64,000 bases of DNA from Luteipulveratus mongoliensis. Its GTDB lineage: Bacteria > Actinomycetota > Actinomycetes > Actinomycetales > Dermatophilaceae. Positions 25,434 through 34,501 of the stretch are shown piece by piece (the stretch's first letter is position 1; each line of letters starts with the position of its first letter). The notes beneath the pieces were generated by a model that was not told where the DNA came from, made no database searches, and saw nothing but the letters and a program-made list of their open reading frames with translations. The DNA lies in NCBI RefSeq assembly GCF_001190945.1, contig NZ_CP011112.1, positions 620,001 through 684,000 on the forward strand. The letters are read 5' to 3'. The translations under genes were made by a program, and so were the position numbers.

Positions 25434-26528
25434 TCAGGCGCCGGTGTTGCCTGTCTCGGAGATCGTCGTCACACCGACCCAATCCGCAAGGGCTTCGATC
25501 TCAGTACGCACCGCTTTGGTCATTGCCTCGGTGAAGCGAACATCCTGGTGAATTGCGTTGAGCTGCAACGTCTTTCCCTTCCGGTCGACCTTCGCGTCGA
25601 CTTTGCCGACGAGGCGATCACTGTGAAGGATTGGGAGCGCAAAATATCCCCATCGACGTTTGTCCGCGGGCTTGTACATCTCCAAGGTGTATTCGAAGTC
25701 GAACAGCTGGAGCGCTCGGGTGCGGTCGTGGCTCAAGCGGTCGAAGGGTGACAGCAACGCCGTACGCCCCTCGAAGGGCTGGTTCAGAGCGGCCGGGTCG
25801 ACGCGCCACTCGCCGGGCAGTCCCTCGACCTCGGCGGGCTCGCCGGCGTCGCCGACAATGGCCGGCTCGACCGGCACCGCTGTTCCTTTACCCCGAGCGA
25901 TTCCGAGTGCACGCAGCCGTCGCTCGTCTTTGATCTGCTTCGCCTCCTCGGGCGTGTACGTCGGCAGGTCGGCGGGATAGACCCGCTCGGCGAGATCCCA
26001 GATCCGTTGTTTGCCGTCACGACCGGTGATGGCTACGTCGCCGAGATCACCCATGGCCTCGAGCATCCGGGTCACGTTGCGGTCGTTGGTCCAACCCGTG
26101 GATTGCCAGGTGACCTTGCTGGTGTCAGGGATGTCGCGTGACAGCAACGGACCTTCTTGGCCCAGCCGTTCGAGAATGTCTCGACGGAAGGCCTTGTTGT
26201 CCTGCACCCACTGCTTGAGCCGCTCCCACTCCGGCTCGTCGTGCAGGTAGAGGCCGATGTCCTCCATCGGTCGGATCAACGCGCTGATCTCGACGAGCTT
26301 TCGATCCTGGATCGCCTGAGTGAGGTGAGCGGGGTCGTACGCCGAACCCAGCCTGGTCCACGAGACCAGGTGGGCGTTGGGCGCGATGGCCGCGGTCGGG
26401 TCGATCTGCAGCAGCGTCAGATGGCGTACGGCCTCGACCAGGCCGGTCGGCCGTGGCGCATCGAGCAGCTGCGCTCGGATCGCGATCTGGCGGGCTTGGG
26501 TCCGAGTCAGGTGATGAACGGCAGCCAT
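25434..26528 (-). CDS. AlkX/YcaQ-type winged-helix DNA glycosylase
   Basis: This 364-residue protein of the HTH_42 (YcaQ/AlkZ-like) superfamily is built from winged-helix repeats. In this family the catalytic motif is Q-phi-D or Q-phi-Q; here it is QID (41-43) in LTLLQIDPTAAIAP, the AlkX/YcaQ form. Such enzymes remove alkylated or cross-linked bases, including natural-product adducts. TACGCT lies 6 bases before the ATG, so the transcript is probably leaderless. A serine hydrolase follows after 20 bases. Confidence 0.8.
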   Translation of the reverse strand: MAAVHHLTRTQARQIAIRAQLLDAPRPTGLVEAVRHLTLLQIDPTAAIAPNAHLVSWTRLGSAYDPAHLTQAIQDRKLVEISALIRPMEDIGLYLHDEPEWERLKQWVQDNKAFRRDILERLGQEGPLLSRDIPDTSKVTWQSTGWTNDRNVTRMLEAMGDLGDVAITGRDGKQRIWDLAERVYPADLPTYTPEEAKQIKDERRLRALGIARGKGTAVPVEPAIVGDAGEPAEVEGLPGEWRVDPAALNQPFEGRTALLSPFDRLSHDRTRALQLFDFEYTLEMYKPADKRRWGYFALPILHSDRLVGKVDAKVDRKGKTLQLNAIHQDVRFTEAMTKAVRTEIEALADWVGVTTISETGNTGA

Positions 26529-26558
26529 GCTCGGAGCGTAGTGAGCAGCGGTGACAGG

Positions 26559-27509
26559 TCAGGCGGACGCGCGGGCGTTGAACGTGCGCCGGTAGGCGTC
26601 AGGCGTCGTGTCGAGGGTCCGTCGGAACTGCCGCCGCAGCACCGGCGCGGTGCCGAAGCCGGAACGCCGCGCGATCACGTCGATGCTGTCCTGTGTCTGC
26701 TCGAGCAGCTCTTGCGCCCGCTGCATGCGCTGCGCCTGCAACCAGTGGAGCGGGTTGGTGCCGACGCGGGCGTGGAAGTGCCGGTTGAGCGTGCGCGTGC
26801 CAAGGTGCGCCTGCGCCGCGAGGTCCTCGACCGTGATCGGCTCGTCCAGGTGCGCCAAGGCCCAGTCCATGACCGGCGAGAGGTCGTCGTACGACGAGCG
26901 CGGGACAGTCGGCGTGACGTACTGCCGCTGCCCGCCCTCCCGGTGCGGAGCCGTGACCATGCGCCGCGCGACGGCGTTGGCGACCGTCGCGCCGTGGTCC
27001 CGGCGGACGACGTGCAGGCACAGGTCCATGCCGGAGGCCTTGCCCGCGGACGTCAGGACGCGGCCCTCGTCGACGTAGAGCACGTCCGGGTCCACGGTCA
27101 CGGCGGGGAAGCGCGCGGCGAGCTTCGCGGCGTGCATCCAGTGCGTGGTCGCGGTGCGTCCGTCGAGCAGCCCGGCCTCGGCCAGGACGAACGCGCCCGT
27201 GCAGATGGACATCACTCGTGCGCCCCGGTCGTACGCCTCCCGCACTGCCTCGACCAGCCGCACCGGCGGGCGGTGGTCCCGGTCGTGACAGGCGGGCACG
27301 ATCACGGTGTCGGCGGTGATGAGGTCGTCATAGGTGTGCGGGGTCGACGCGGTGAACCAGCGGTCGACCTTGGCGCGGCGAGGGCTGCAGACGCGGAACT
27401 CGTACCAGTCCTTGGCCTCCGGGGGTTTGCCGGTGCCGAAGATCGTGCAGGGCGCCGCGAGCTCGAACAGCGGCACGCCGTCGGACAGGGCCAGCGCGAT
27501 GACAGGCAT
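26559..27509 (-). CDS. GlxA-type regulator (DJ-1/PfpI plus AraC HTH)
   Basis: This 316-residue regulator has an N-terminal DJ-1/PfpI-like domain (1-180) with the nucleophile-elbow cysteine in SICTGAFVLAEAGLL, and a C-terminal pair of AraC helix-turn-helices (215-310: DLAAQAHLGTRTLNRHFHAR, then IARRSGFGTAPVLRRQF). The DJ-1 part is usually a sensor rather than an enzyme. It diverges from the SGNH hydrolase-MFS operon, a plausible target. TACACT lies 7 bases before its ATG. Confidence 0.9.
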   Translation of the reverse strand: MPVIALALSDGVPLFELAAPCTIFGTGKPPEAKDWYEFRVCSPRRAKVDRWFTASTPHTYDDLITADTVIVPACHDRDHRPPVRLVEAVREAYDRGARVMSICTGAFVLAEAGLLDGRTATTHWMHAAKLAARFPAVTVDPDVLYVDEGRVLTSAGKASGMDLCLHVVRRDHGATVANAVARRMVTAPHREGGQRQYVTPTVPRSSYDDLSPVMDWALAHLDEPITVEDLAAQAHLGTRTLNRHFHARVGTNPLHWLQAQRMQRAQELLEQTQDSIDVIARRSGFGTAPVLRRQFRRTLDTTPDAYRRTFNARASA

Positions 27510-27580
27510 GTCCGAAAGTGTACCTGAGGCGACCGATCAGACACTCGTCTGCGAGACCATCACGTCGCACGCTGGATGCC

Positions 27581-28264
27581 ATGACGAGCTCCCTGGCAAC
27601 CGCGCTGACCGAGACCACCGACCCGTACGTGCTGTCGGACAACGACGCCGCGGACGTCCTGGTGGGCGCACCGTGGCGGCGCTTCGCGGTCGTCGGTGAC
27701 AGCCTCGCCGCGGGCACGGGCGATCCCGAACCCGGCTACGAGCACCTGCCCTGGGCGGCCCGAGTCGCTCGGATCCTGCGCGGCGTCGACCCGCGGGCGG
27801 CGTACCTCAATACCGGCGAGATCGGCGCCACGACCGCGAAAACGCTTGAGATGCAAGCAGGCTCAGTCGTCGACTTCCGCCCCGATCTGGTGCACATCGC
27901 GTCCGGCGCGAACGACATCTGGCGGCGGAGCAAGCCGTCGTACGATCGCATCGAGACCGACCTCGACCGGCTCTTCGGGATCGCTGCCGGGCTCCACGCG
28001 CAGGTCACGACCTTCACGCTCATCCGGACCTTTGTGGCGCCGGGGATCGACGACTTCCCGCAACGAGTCGAGCGGCTCAACGCCATCACGCGGTCGGTCG
28101 CGCGCGACCACGGTGCACTCGTCATCGACACCTGGGATCACCCGATCACCAGTCGTACCAACGTGATGAGCGCAGACGGCGTGCACCTCAACGCCTCCGG
28201 TCAGGCGATGCTGGCGACCGAGATGGTCCGTGGCCTCGCAGCTCTGCTCGCAGGTGACCGATGA
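27581..28264 (+). CDS. SGNH/GDSL hydrolase
   Basis: This 227-residue cytoplasmic SGNH-fold esterase has block I VVGDSLAAGTGD (nucleophile Ser), block II Gly in GEIGATTAKT, block III GANDIW, and block V DGVHLN with the catalytic Asp and His. The ATG at 27581 is preferred; another in-frame ATG lies 6 bases earlier. The stop overlaps the MFS ATG (ATGA), so the esterase and exporter are coupled. Confidence 0.87.
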   Translation: MTSSLATALTETTDPYVLSDNDAADVLVGAPWRRFAVVGDSLAAGTGDPEPGYEHLPWAARVARILRGVDPRAAYLNTGEIGATTAKTLEMQAGSVVDFRPDLVHIASGANDIWRRSKPSYDRIETDLDRLFGIAAGLHAQVTTFTLIRTFVAPGIDDFPQRVERLNAITRSVARDHGALVIDTWDHPITSRTNVMSADGVHLNASGQAMLATEMVRGLAALLAGDR

Positions 28265-29487
28265 CCGCGACGACCGCACCGGTATCCGTCCAGATGGCCA
28301 GGCGCGCGTGGTGGGCACCGGCACTCGCTCTCGCGGCAGCCGGTTGGGGCGCCAACCAGTTCGCGCCGCTGATCGTGATGTACCGCTTGCGGCTGGACCT
28401 GACCGCGTCCGAGCTGGATGCGATGTATGGCCTCTACGCGCTCGGCCTGGTGCCGGCACTGCTGCTGGGTGGCCGGCTGTCCGACCGCTTCGGCCGTCGT
28501 CGAATCGTGTTGCCAGCGCTCGCGATTGCGCTTGTGGCGACCTTGATCCTGATGGCGGGCGGCACGGAGGCAGCGTGGTTGTACGCCGGCCGTCTCCTCA
28601 CCGGACTGGCCTGCGGGCTCGTCTTCGGGACGGGCGCCGCCTGGCTCAAGGAGTCGTCCCTCGATGCGGCGTCGGCGCCCCGGCGGACGACCATCGCCAT
28701 CACTGCGGGATTCGCGGCCGGTCCGTTCGCGGCGGGCCTGCTCGCGCAGTGGGCGCCGCACCCGACCGTGATGGCCTACCTGCCGCACCTGCTCCTCGTG
28801 CTGGTCGCCGTGGCGACGATCGCGCGAGGGCCCGGCGCCTCGTTGGTTGAGCCGTCCGAGGACGAGTCGAAGCCCCGTGACCGCGAAGGAGACTCGGTGT
28901 CCTTCCCCATCAGGGCGTTCGTGATTTTCCTGGTGCCGTTCGCGCCCTGGGTGTTCGGTTCGGCAGCGGTCTTCCTGGCCTACCTCGCCCCCTTGGTGGC
29001 ACCCGAGGTCGGCGCGCACGCGCTGGTCTTCTGCGCGGTCGCGGCAACGATCGGCGCCGGCTCCGGAATCCTCGCCCAACCACTCGCGGCGGCGCTGCTG
29101 CGCGCGGGACGCGACACCCTCGTACGTGGAGCCATGGCCCTCGTCGTGGTGGGCCTCGCGGGAGGGGCATGGGCGGCGTACGCGAAGTCCCCGGCACTCG
29201 TCCTCATCGACGCCGTGGTGCTCGGCATGGCCTTCGGGACCTGCCAGTTCTGCGGGCTGCTCACCGTGCAGCGGATCGCGAGTCCGGCCTCACTCGGGAC
29301 GGTGATTGGGGCGTACCAGGTGCTCAGCTATGTCGGCTTCGCGTTCCCGTACCTGATGTCGCTGGCCCATGAGCACTGGTCGATCTCGCCGACGGTCCCC
29401 GTGGTCGCCCTGACCGGCGTGGCGGTGCTGGCCGCGCTCTGGCTCGCACCCGCCGGCCGATCCGCCACCACTTCGCTGGTCGAGTAG
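28261..29487 (+). CDS. MFS transporter, 12 TM, stop codon inside a repeat element
   Basis: This 408-residue major facilitator protein has the loop 2-3 motif GGRLSDRFGRRRIV and about 12 hydrophobic segments, probably a drug or metabolite exporter. It is coupled to the SGNH hydrolase by ATGA. Its last residues, SLVE and stop, are read from the dispersed repeat at 29474-29516 (CTGGTCGAGTAG), so the original C-terminus was probably cut or replaced when the element arrived. Confidence 0.88.
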   Translation: MTATTAPVSVQMARRAWWAPALALAAAGWGANQFAPLIVMYRLRLDLTASELDAMYGLYALGLVPALLLGGRLSDRFGRRRIVLPALAIALVATLILMAGGTEAAWLYAGRLLTGLACGLVFGTGAAWLKESSLDAASAPRRTTIAITAGFAAGPFAAGLLAQWAPHPTVMAYLPHLLLVLVAVATIARGPGASLVEPSEDESKPRDREGDSVSFPIRAFVIFLVPFAPWVFGSAAVFLAYLAPLVAPEVGAHALVFCAVAATIGAGSGILAQPLAAALLRAGRDTLVRGAMALVVVGLAGGAWAAYAKSPALVLIDAVVLGMAFGTCQFCGLLTVQRIASPASLGTVIGAYQVLSYVGFAFPYLMSLAHEHWSISPTVPVVALTGVAVLAALWLAPAGRSATTSLVE

Positions 29488-29516
29488 CCGGAGCGCCAGC
29501 GGAGGCGTATCGAGAC
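29474..29516 (+). repeat. Dispersed repeat element, copy C (single arm)
   Basis: Only one arm is present: CTGGTCGAGTAGCCGGAGCG continuing to GGCGTATCGAGAC. It overlaps the last 14 bases of the MFS gene and supplies its TAG stop. Confidence 0.8.
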
Positions 29517-29526
29517 GACCCCGCCG

Positions 29527-30414
29527 TCACAACCCCGGCTCGTCGATCACCACGCCCGGGAGTCGTGCGGGATCCAGCATCAGGTCGATCTCCGCGATCT
29601 TGCCGTTGATGACGGTCATCCCGACGACCGCGATGACACCGTGCGCGGTGCGCGCGATGATGCCGGCCGCGCCGTTGACGAGGCACGGCTCGCACAGCGT
29701 CGCGAACCGCGGCCCGGCCGCTGCTGCCTGGTGCGCCACGTCGACCGCACCGGTGAGCAGCGCGGGTGCCAGCTGCTTGCCCGGACCGCTGTCCACCCTG
29801 AAGACGACCTCGGGATCGAGGACCTTGATCAGCTCATCGAAGTCGCCGGCCCGCGCGGCTGCGAGAAAGGCGTCGACCACCCTCCGCTGTTTCGGCAGGT
29901 CGGCGTCCGGCACGGTTGCCGTGCCTTGCACGCGGCGGCGTGCCCGGCTGGCCAGCTGGCGTGCCGCCGCGGAGGAGCGGCCGACGATCGGGGCGATCTC
30001 GTCGTACGGCACGGCGAACATGTCGTGCAGCACGAAGGCGACGCGTTCGGCCGGGTCAAGACTCTCGAGCACGACGAGCAGCGCCATACCCACGGAGTCG
30101 GCGAGCAGCGTGGCCTGTTCCGGACCGAGTCCGTCGTCGACCGTGACCACGGGCTCCGGCAGCCACGTACCGATCAGGCTCTCGTGCCGCGCCTGCCGCG
30201 AGCGCAGCATGTCGATGCACACTCGCCCGACGATGGTGGTCAGCCAGCCGCCGACATTGTTGATGTCGTTGCTGCCGGTGCGGTTGACCCGGATCCACGC
30301 GTCCTGCAGGGCATCGTCCGCCTCCGTGACCGAGCCGAGCATCCGATAGGCGACTGCGCGCAGCTGTGGACGGTGGCGTTCGAACTCCTCGGTCAGCCAG
30401 GACAGGTCGCTCAT
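29527..30414 (-). CDS. ECF41-type sigma factor with SnoaL-like C-terminal domain
   Basis: This 295-residue sigma-70 family factor has region 2 (LRAVAYRMLGSVTEADDALQ), the ECF41 linker motif WLPEP, region 4 (DEIAPIVGRSSAAARQLASR) and a SnoaL-like domain from about 175 ending INGKIAEIDLMLDPARL, which resembles the NPDKL motif. In ECF41 factors the fused domain replaces an anti-sigma factor. The start at 30414 has GGGAG 7 bases upstream; an ATG at 30438 would overlap the hemerythrin stop (ATGA) and remains possible. It is last in an MFS-hemerythrin-sigma operon. Confidence 0.9.
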   Translation of the reverse strand: MSDLSWLTEEFERHRPQLRAVAYRMLGSVTEADDALQDAWIRVNRTGSNDINNVGGWLTTIVGRVCIDMLRSRQARHESLIGTWLPEPVVTVDDGLGPEQATLLADSVGMALLVVLESLDPAERVAFVLHDMFAVPYDEIAPIVGRSSAAARQLASRARRRVQGTATVPDADLPKQRRVVDAFLAAARAGDFDELIKVLDPEVVFRVDSGPGKQLAPALLTGAVDVAHQAAAAGPRFATLCEPCLVNGAAGIIARTAHGVIAVVGMTVINGKIAEIDLMLDPARLPGVVIDEPGL

Positions 30415-30434
30415 CGTCTCGCTCCCACGGCTCG

Positions 30435-31091
30435 TCATGTCAGCAACCCGGACTTGCGGTACCTCGGCGCCCATCGGCGGCGATAGATCACCCGCGCCGG
30501 CGCCGGCAGGATCGCCAGCACGGCGCGCGTCATCTCATCGGACGCCCCGTCGAGAACCCACGGCAGATACTGCGCGCCACCGCGGATGCCTCCATTCTCG
30601 TCCCGTACGCGTGCTGCGAAGGCGGCCCACCCCGCTGCGCCCAGCGTTCGCTCGAGCAGAGGCAGTGCGGCTTCCTCCTCGTGTCGCATGTGCAGCGCGA
30701 GTCCCGTTGCCAGTGCTCGCAACTCGCGTCCGAGAGACGCGGAGTCCCGGTCGGCGAACGCCGCGTCCACCGCCTCCAGCCGCGGGTCGATCTGCGCGTG
30801 CTCGTCCTCCATCGCGTCGAGCACCGTGAGGTCGGTCTCGGCGACCGCGTCGCGCAGGGGCGGCCAGAGCGCGGTGTCCTCAGCGGTGTGATGGGTGTGC
30901 AGCTGCTTGCTGAACATCCGCCACGTCGCCTCCGCCTCGGACGTGAAGCCGTCGCCCCGTTCGGCGGCCCGAGTGAGGCGGTCGAGGTCGCGGTTGAACG
31001 CGTCATGGGCGACGTACATCATCGTGAAGTCGACACGTCCCCGGAGCGGCGCTCGCCGCTGTCGGGCCTGCTCGGGTGTCTCGGTGGTCAT
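30435..31091 (-). CDS. Hemerythrin HHE domain protein
   Basis: This 218-residue four-helix protein has di-iron ligands spread as expected: HDAFNRDLDRL, LHTHHTAEDTALW, MEDEHAQID and HMRHEEEAALPLL. Hemerythrin-like proteins bind oxygen, NO or peroxide, or store iron. It is the middle gene of the ECF41 operon, 25 bases after the MFS gene. The first 30 residues and the last 60 residues are outside the HHE core. Confidence 0.88.
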   Translation of the reverse strand: MTTETPEQARQRRAPLRGRVDFTMMYVAHDAFNRDLDRLTRAAERGDGFTSEAEATWRMFSKQLHTHHTAEDTALWPPLRDAVAETDLTVLDAMEDEHAQIDPRLEAVDAAFADRDSASLGRELRALATGLALHMRHEEEAALPLLERTLGAAGWAAFAARVRDENGGIRGGAQYLPWVLDGASDEMTRAVLAILPAPARVIYRRRWAPRYRKSGLLT

Positions 31092-31116
31092 GGCCTGCTC
31101 CTTGGTCGTCAGTGGG

Positions 31117-32601
31117 TCAGAGGCTGGGTACGCCGGCGGGCTCGCCTGCGTGCGCCGCGGTCTCGTCCTGGGTCGGCTGCTCGCCCCAGTTGTTCTTGGC
31201 GCGGGTCGCGATGAGCGCGGCAGCGACCAGGAAGATCGCGGCGGCCGTCAGCGCGCGCTGGAATCCCGAGGTCATGGCCTGCGGTACGCCGCCGCGGCCG
31301 CCCAGCAGGTCGTTCGTCCGGGCGGTGGCGATCGCGCTGAAGATCGCCAGCCCGAGCGCGCCGCCGACCTGCTGGGAAGAGTTGACGAGTGCCGCGGCGA
31401 GACCGGCGAGGCGTTCGGGGACACCGGCGTTCGCTGCGGTCGTAGCGCCGACGAAGACACCACCGATGCCGAGCGAGACGATCATCAGCCCGGGCAGCAG
31501 GTCGCTCAGATAGCTGCCGTCGACCGGGATCTGAGCGAGGTAGAAGAGGCCGGCCGCGGTGATCAGAGCGCCACCGACGATCACCGGGCGCGTACCGATC
31601 TTGCTGATCAGCGCCGTGCCCACGCCCGCGGACACCCCGACACCGAACGTCAGCGGCAGGTACGACGCACCGGTCTCCAGAGCGGAGTAGCCCAGCACGT
31701 TCTGCATGTAGAGCGTGAGGAAGAAGAACATCGTCACGAACCCGCCCACGCCGATCAGCTGGGTCAGGTTCGCGGCCGCCAGACCCGGGATGCGCAGCGC
31801 CGACATGGGGATGAGAGGGCGAGCCGTCCGCAGCTCGACGACCACGAACGCACACAGCAGCACGGCCGCACCCGCGAGCTCGAAGACCGTACGACCGGAG
31901 CCCCAACCCTGCTCCGGCGCCTTGATGAGGCCGAGGACCAGCAGGACCATGCCGCCGGTGACGAGCACCGAGCCCGGCAGGTCGAGATCGCGCCATGACG
32001 CGCGGCGGGACTCGCCCGGGACCAGCGCGTAGATGCCGATGAGCAGCAGCGCGCTGATCGGCGGGTTCACGTAGAGCACCCACCGCCAACCGGGACCTTC
32101 GGTGAGTACGCCACCGAGGAAAACGCCTGCGGCAGAAGCGAGTCCGGCGACGCCGCCCCAGACGCCGAGCGCCTTCGTACGATCCGAGCCTGAGCTGAAC
32201 GACGTCGTCAGTAAGGACAGCGCGGTCGGCATCATGAGAGCGGCGCCGAGGCCCTGCACCAAGCGAGCGCCGACGAGGACCGAGGGAGAGTCGGCGAATC
32301 CGCCTGCGAAAGAGGCCAGTCCGAAGATCACCGTGCCCGTGACCAGCACGCGACGGCGGCCGATCAGATCACCGGCGCGACCGCCCAGCAGCATGAAGCC
32401 GCCGTACGTCAGCAGGTAGGCACTGAGCACCCACTGCAGGTCCTGGACCGAGAAGTCCAGGTCGTCGCGGATGTGCGGCAGTGCGATGTTGACGATCGAT
32501 GCGTCGATGAAGTCCATGAACCCGATCGAGGCGAGCAGCAGCAGGGTGAGCCGGCCGCGACCGGTCGCCAGGAACGACGACTGAGTGGGTGGCGATGTCA
32601 T
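31117..32601 (-). CDS. DHA2-family MFS drug exporter
   Basis: This 494-residue protein has 14 predicted membrane segments (EmrB/QacA type): motif GGRAGDLIGRRRVLVTG in loop 2-3 and the antiporter motif C region LGVWGGVAGLASAAGVFLGG. It probably couples proton entry to export of cationic or amphipathic compounds. The start at 32601 has GGAGG 7 bases upstream. It is the first gene of the ECF41 operon and lies downstream of an ECF41-like promoter. Confidence 0.92.
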   Translation of the reverse strand: MTSPPTQSSFLATGRGRLTLLLLASIGFMDFIDASIVNIALPHIRDDLDFSVQDLQWVLSAYLLTYGGFMLLGGRAGDLIGRRRVLVTGTVIFGLASFAGGFADSPSVLVGARLVQGLGAALMMPTALSLLTTSFSSGSDRTKALGVWGGVAGLASAAGVFLGGVLTEGPGWRWVLYVNPPISALLLIGIYALVPGESRRASWRDLDLPGSVLVTGGMVLLVLGLIKAPEQGWGSGRTVFELAGAAVLLCAFVVVELRTARPLIPMSALRIPGLAAANLTQLIGVGGFVTMFFFLTLYMQNVLGYSALETGASYLPLTFGVGVSAGVGTALISKIGTRPVIVGGALITAAGLFYLAQIPVDGSYLSDLLPGLMIVSLGIGGVFVGATTAANAGVPERLAGLAAALVNSSQQVGGALGLAIFSAIATARTNDLLGGRGGVPQAMTSGFQRALTAAAIFLVAAALIATRAKNNWGEQPTQDETAAHAGEPAGVPSL

Positions 32602-32678
32602 GCGAGGACCTCCGAGAGAGTCAGTACGACGCCGGTCGACGTCCGTCCAGACCCCTGGGGGCGCTGGGCTACAGCACT

Positions 32679-32705
32679 GTCGGATGGGAGCTCGCGAATG
32701 TGACA
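32679..32705 (-). promoter_or_regulatory. ECF41-like promoter for the MFS-hemerythrin-sigma operon
   Basis: Read on the minus strand: TGTCACA (32705-32699), 16 bases, CGAC (32682-32679). The ECF41 consensus as I recall it is TGTCACA-N16-CGTC, so there is one mismatch. The start codon is 78 bases downstream. It implies autoregulation by the sigma factor at the end of the operon. Confidence 0.65.
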
Positions 32706-32737
32706 GGACGAGCAGTTCAAAAAAGTTTTGGGAGACC

Positions 32738-32764
32738 TGTCGCATCGGGTCGAGTGCGTTCGTA
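32738..32764 (+). promoter_or_regulatory. ECF41-like promoter for the DUF6069 gene
   Basis: On the plus strand: TGTCGCA (32738-32744), 16 bases, CGTA (32761-32764), the same spacing as the divergent minus-strand promoter 33 bases away. The DUF6069 ATG is 52 bases downstream. The match to TGTCACA-N16-CGTC has two mismatches. Confidence 0.55.
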
Positions 32765-32815
32765 GCCGTAGTGAGAGACCGGCAAGGAGCTGGTCAACAA
32801 CGATCGGAGACCACG

Positions 32816-33241
32816 ATGTCCGCTTTCACCGCCACCCAGACCTCCACCACCACCGCCCGTTCCACCTCCTACCGCGCACTGGTCGGGACCGGAGTCGTCG
32901 CCGCTGTGGTCGCCGCCGTGGCGACGACCACGGTCGCCGCGGTTGGCAACGCGGCCGGCATCAGCCTCGACATGGCCGGTGAGGCCATCCCGGCCGCTGG
33001 CTTCGGCACGCTGACCGTGATCTTCTCGGTGATCGGGGTCGTCCTCGCGGCCGTCCTGGCACGCTTCGCCCGCAGCCCGCGCAGCACCTTCGTCCGTACG
33101 ACCGTCGCGCTGACCGCGCTGTCCTTCGTCCCGGACGCGATCGCCGACGCCGCCCCGGGCACCAAGGCCCTGCTGATGGCGTCGCACGTCGTCGCAGCCG
33201 TCATCGTCATCCCGGCCGTGGCTCGCAAGCTGGCCGACTGA
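32816..33241 (+). CDS. DUF6069 family membrane protein
   Basis: This 141-residue protein has four hydrophobic segments (GTGVVAAVVAAVATTTVAAV, TLTVIFSVIGVVLAAVLA, RTTVALTALSFVPDAIADA and a last one of the ASHVVAAVIVIPAVA type), matching the DUF6069 layout. Function is unknown. The ATG at 32816 has GGAG 6 bases upstream. It diverges from the ECF41 operon and carries its own ECF41-like promoter, so it is likely a member of that regulon. Confidence 0.82.
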   Translation: MSAFTATQTSTTTARSTSYRALVGTGVVAAVVAAVATTTVAAVGNAAGISLDMAGEAIPAAGFGTLTVIFSVIGVVLAAVLARFARSPRSTFVRTTVALTALSFVPDAIADAAPGTKALLMASHVVAAVIVIPAVARKLAD

Positions 33242-33262
33242 ACGGCATGAAAGGGTCGCTAC

Positions 33263-34501
33263 ATGACCAAGGACGGGGGCACGCTGCCCCCGTCCTTCGT
33301 TCGTTTCTGGACCGGCGACGCGGTCTCGGCGTTCGGCACCTACATCACGCTGCTGGCCATCCAGACGATCGTGGTGCTGACGCTCGACGGCGACGCCACG
33401 GCGGTCGGCTGGGTCAATGCGGCCCGCTGGGCGCCGTATCTCGTGCTCGGTCTGCTCGTCGGTGCGTTGGTCGATCGGGTACGCCGTCGCCCGGTTCTCG
33501 TCGTCACCGACCTGGCGCAGGCGCTGCTGCTCATCACGATCCCAGTGGCGTGGGCCCGCGACGCGCTGTCCATGCCGCTCGTCCTGATCGTCGTGGCGTG
33601 CTCGGGCGCGATCTCACTGGTCAACGGTGCGGCGTCGATGTCCTTCATCCCACGCCTCGTCCCGCGGGCGCAGCTGCAGCGGGCCCATGCGCGCATCGAC
33701 GGCGCGGACGCGGTGGCGCAGAACGCCGGCCCCGCACTAGGAGGCCTGCTCGTCACCCTGATCGGTGCGCCGTTCGTCGTCCTCATCGACGCCGCGACGT
33801 ACGTCTTCTCCGCCGTGATGATCGCCTCCATCCGCATCGACGAGCCGGCGCGCGAAGGCGACGCGGAGCGTACGCATCTCTGGCACGAGATCGTCGAGGG
33901 CGTGCGCTGGATCTACCGCGGGTCGAGCCTGCGCACGTTGGCCCTGGCGACGCACGTGTGGTTCGCGGCCAATGCGGTCGTCGTCACCGTTGTCGCGCCG
34001 TACGCCCTACTCGTCCTTGATCTTTCGGCGTTCCAGCTCGGTCTGAGCGTCTCTGCGGCGGGCGCCGGTTCAGTGGTCGGCGCTCTCACCTCGACCGCCT
34101 GCGGTCGGCGCCTCGGCACCGGTGGCGCCGTCATCGCCGCGCACTCGGTCACCACCGTCGGCGTCGCGGTGATGGCACTGGCCGGTCTCGGTACGTCGGG
34201 CTGGGCGGCGCTCGGCGTTCTCGCTGTCGGGCAGGCGATGCACGGCTTCGCGATCGGGTTGAGCAACTCCCACGAGATGGCGTACAGGCAGTCGGTGACG
34301 CCGGATCGCCTTCAGGGGCGGACGAATACGACGATGCGCTCGCTGAACCGTGCGGTGATCGTGGTCGTCGCCCCGCTCAGCGGCCTGCTCGCCGATGCGC
34401 TCGGCATGAGGTTCGCGCTGTGGCTGGCCGTGGCGGTATTCCTGGTGCCCGTCCTGATGCTCGCCGCCTCACCCTTCCGCCACGCTCGCCTCGACTCGTG
34501 A
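33263..34501 (+). CDS. MFS transporter (MFS_3/enterobactin-exporter-like)
   Basis: This 412-residue, roughly 12-TM protein has the loop motif GALVDRVRRRPVLVVTDLAQ and mid-protein segment MSFIPRLVPRAQLQRAHARI, both characteristic of the MFS_3 group that includes siderophore and macrolide exporters. The substrate is unknown. AAAGGG lies 7 bases before the ATG, and it follows DUF6069 by 21 bases, so it is probably cotranscribed. Its last 33 bases overlap the convergent peptidase E gene. Confidence 0.88.
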   Translation: MTKDGGTLPPSFVRFWTGDAVSAFGTYITLLAIQTIVVLTLDGDATAVGWVNAARWAPYLVLGLLVGALVDRVRRRPVLVVTDLAQALLLITIPVAWARDALSMPLVLIVVACSGAISLVNGAASMSFIPRLVPRAQLQRAHARIDGADAVAQNAGPALGGLLVTLIGAPFVVLIDAATYVFSAVMIASIRIDEPAREGDAERTHLWHEIVEGVRWIYRGSSLRTLALATHVWFAANAVVVTVVAPYALLVLDLSAFQLGLSVSAAGAGSVVGALTSTACGRRLGTGGAVIAAHSVTTVGVAVMALAGLGTSGWAALGVLAVGQAMHGFAIGLSNSHEMAYRQSVTPDRLQGRTNTTMRSLNRAVIVVVAPLSGLLADALGMRFALWLAVAVFLVPVLMLAASPFRHARLDS

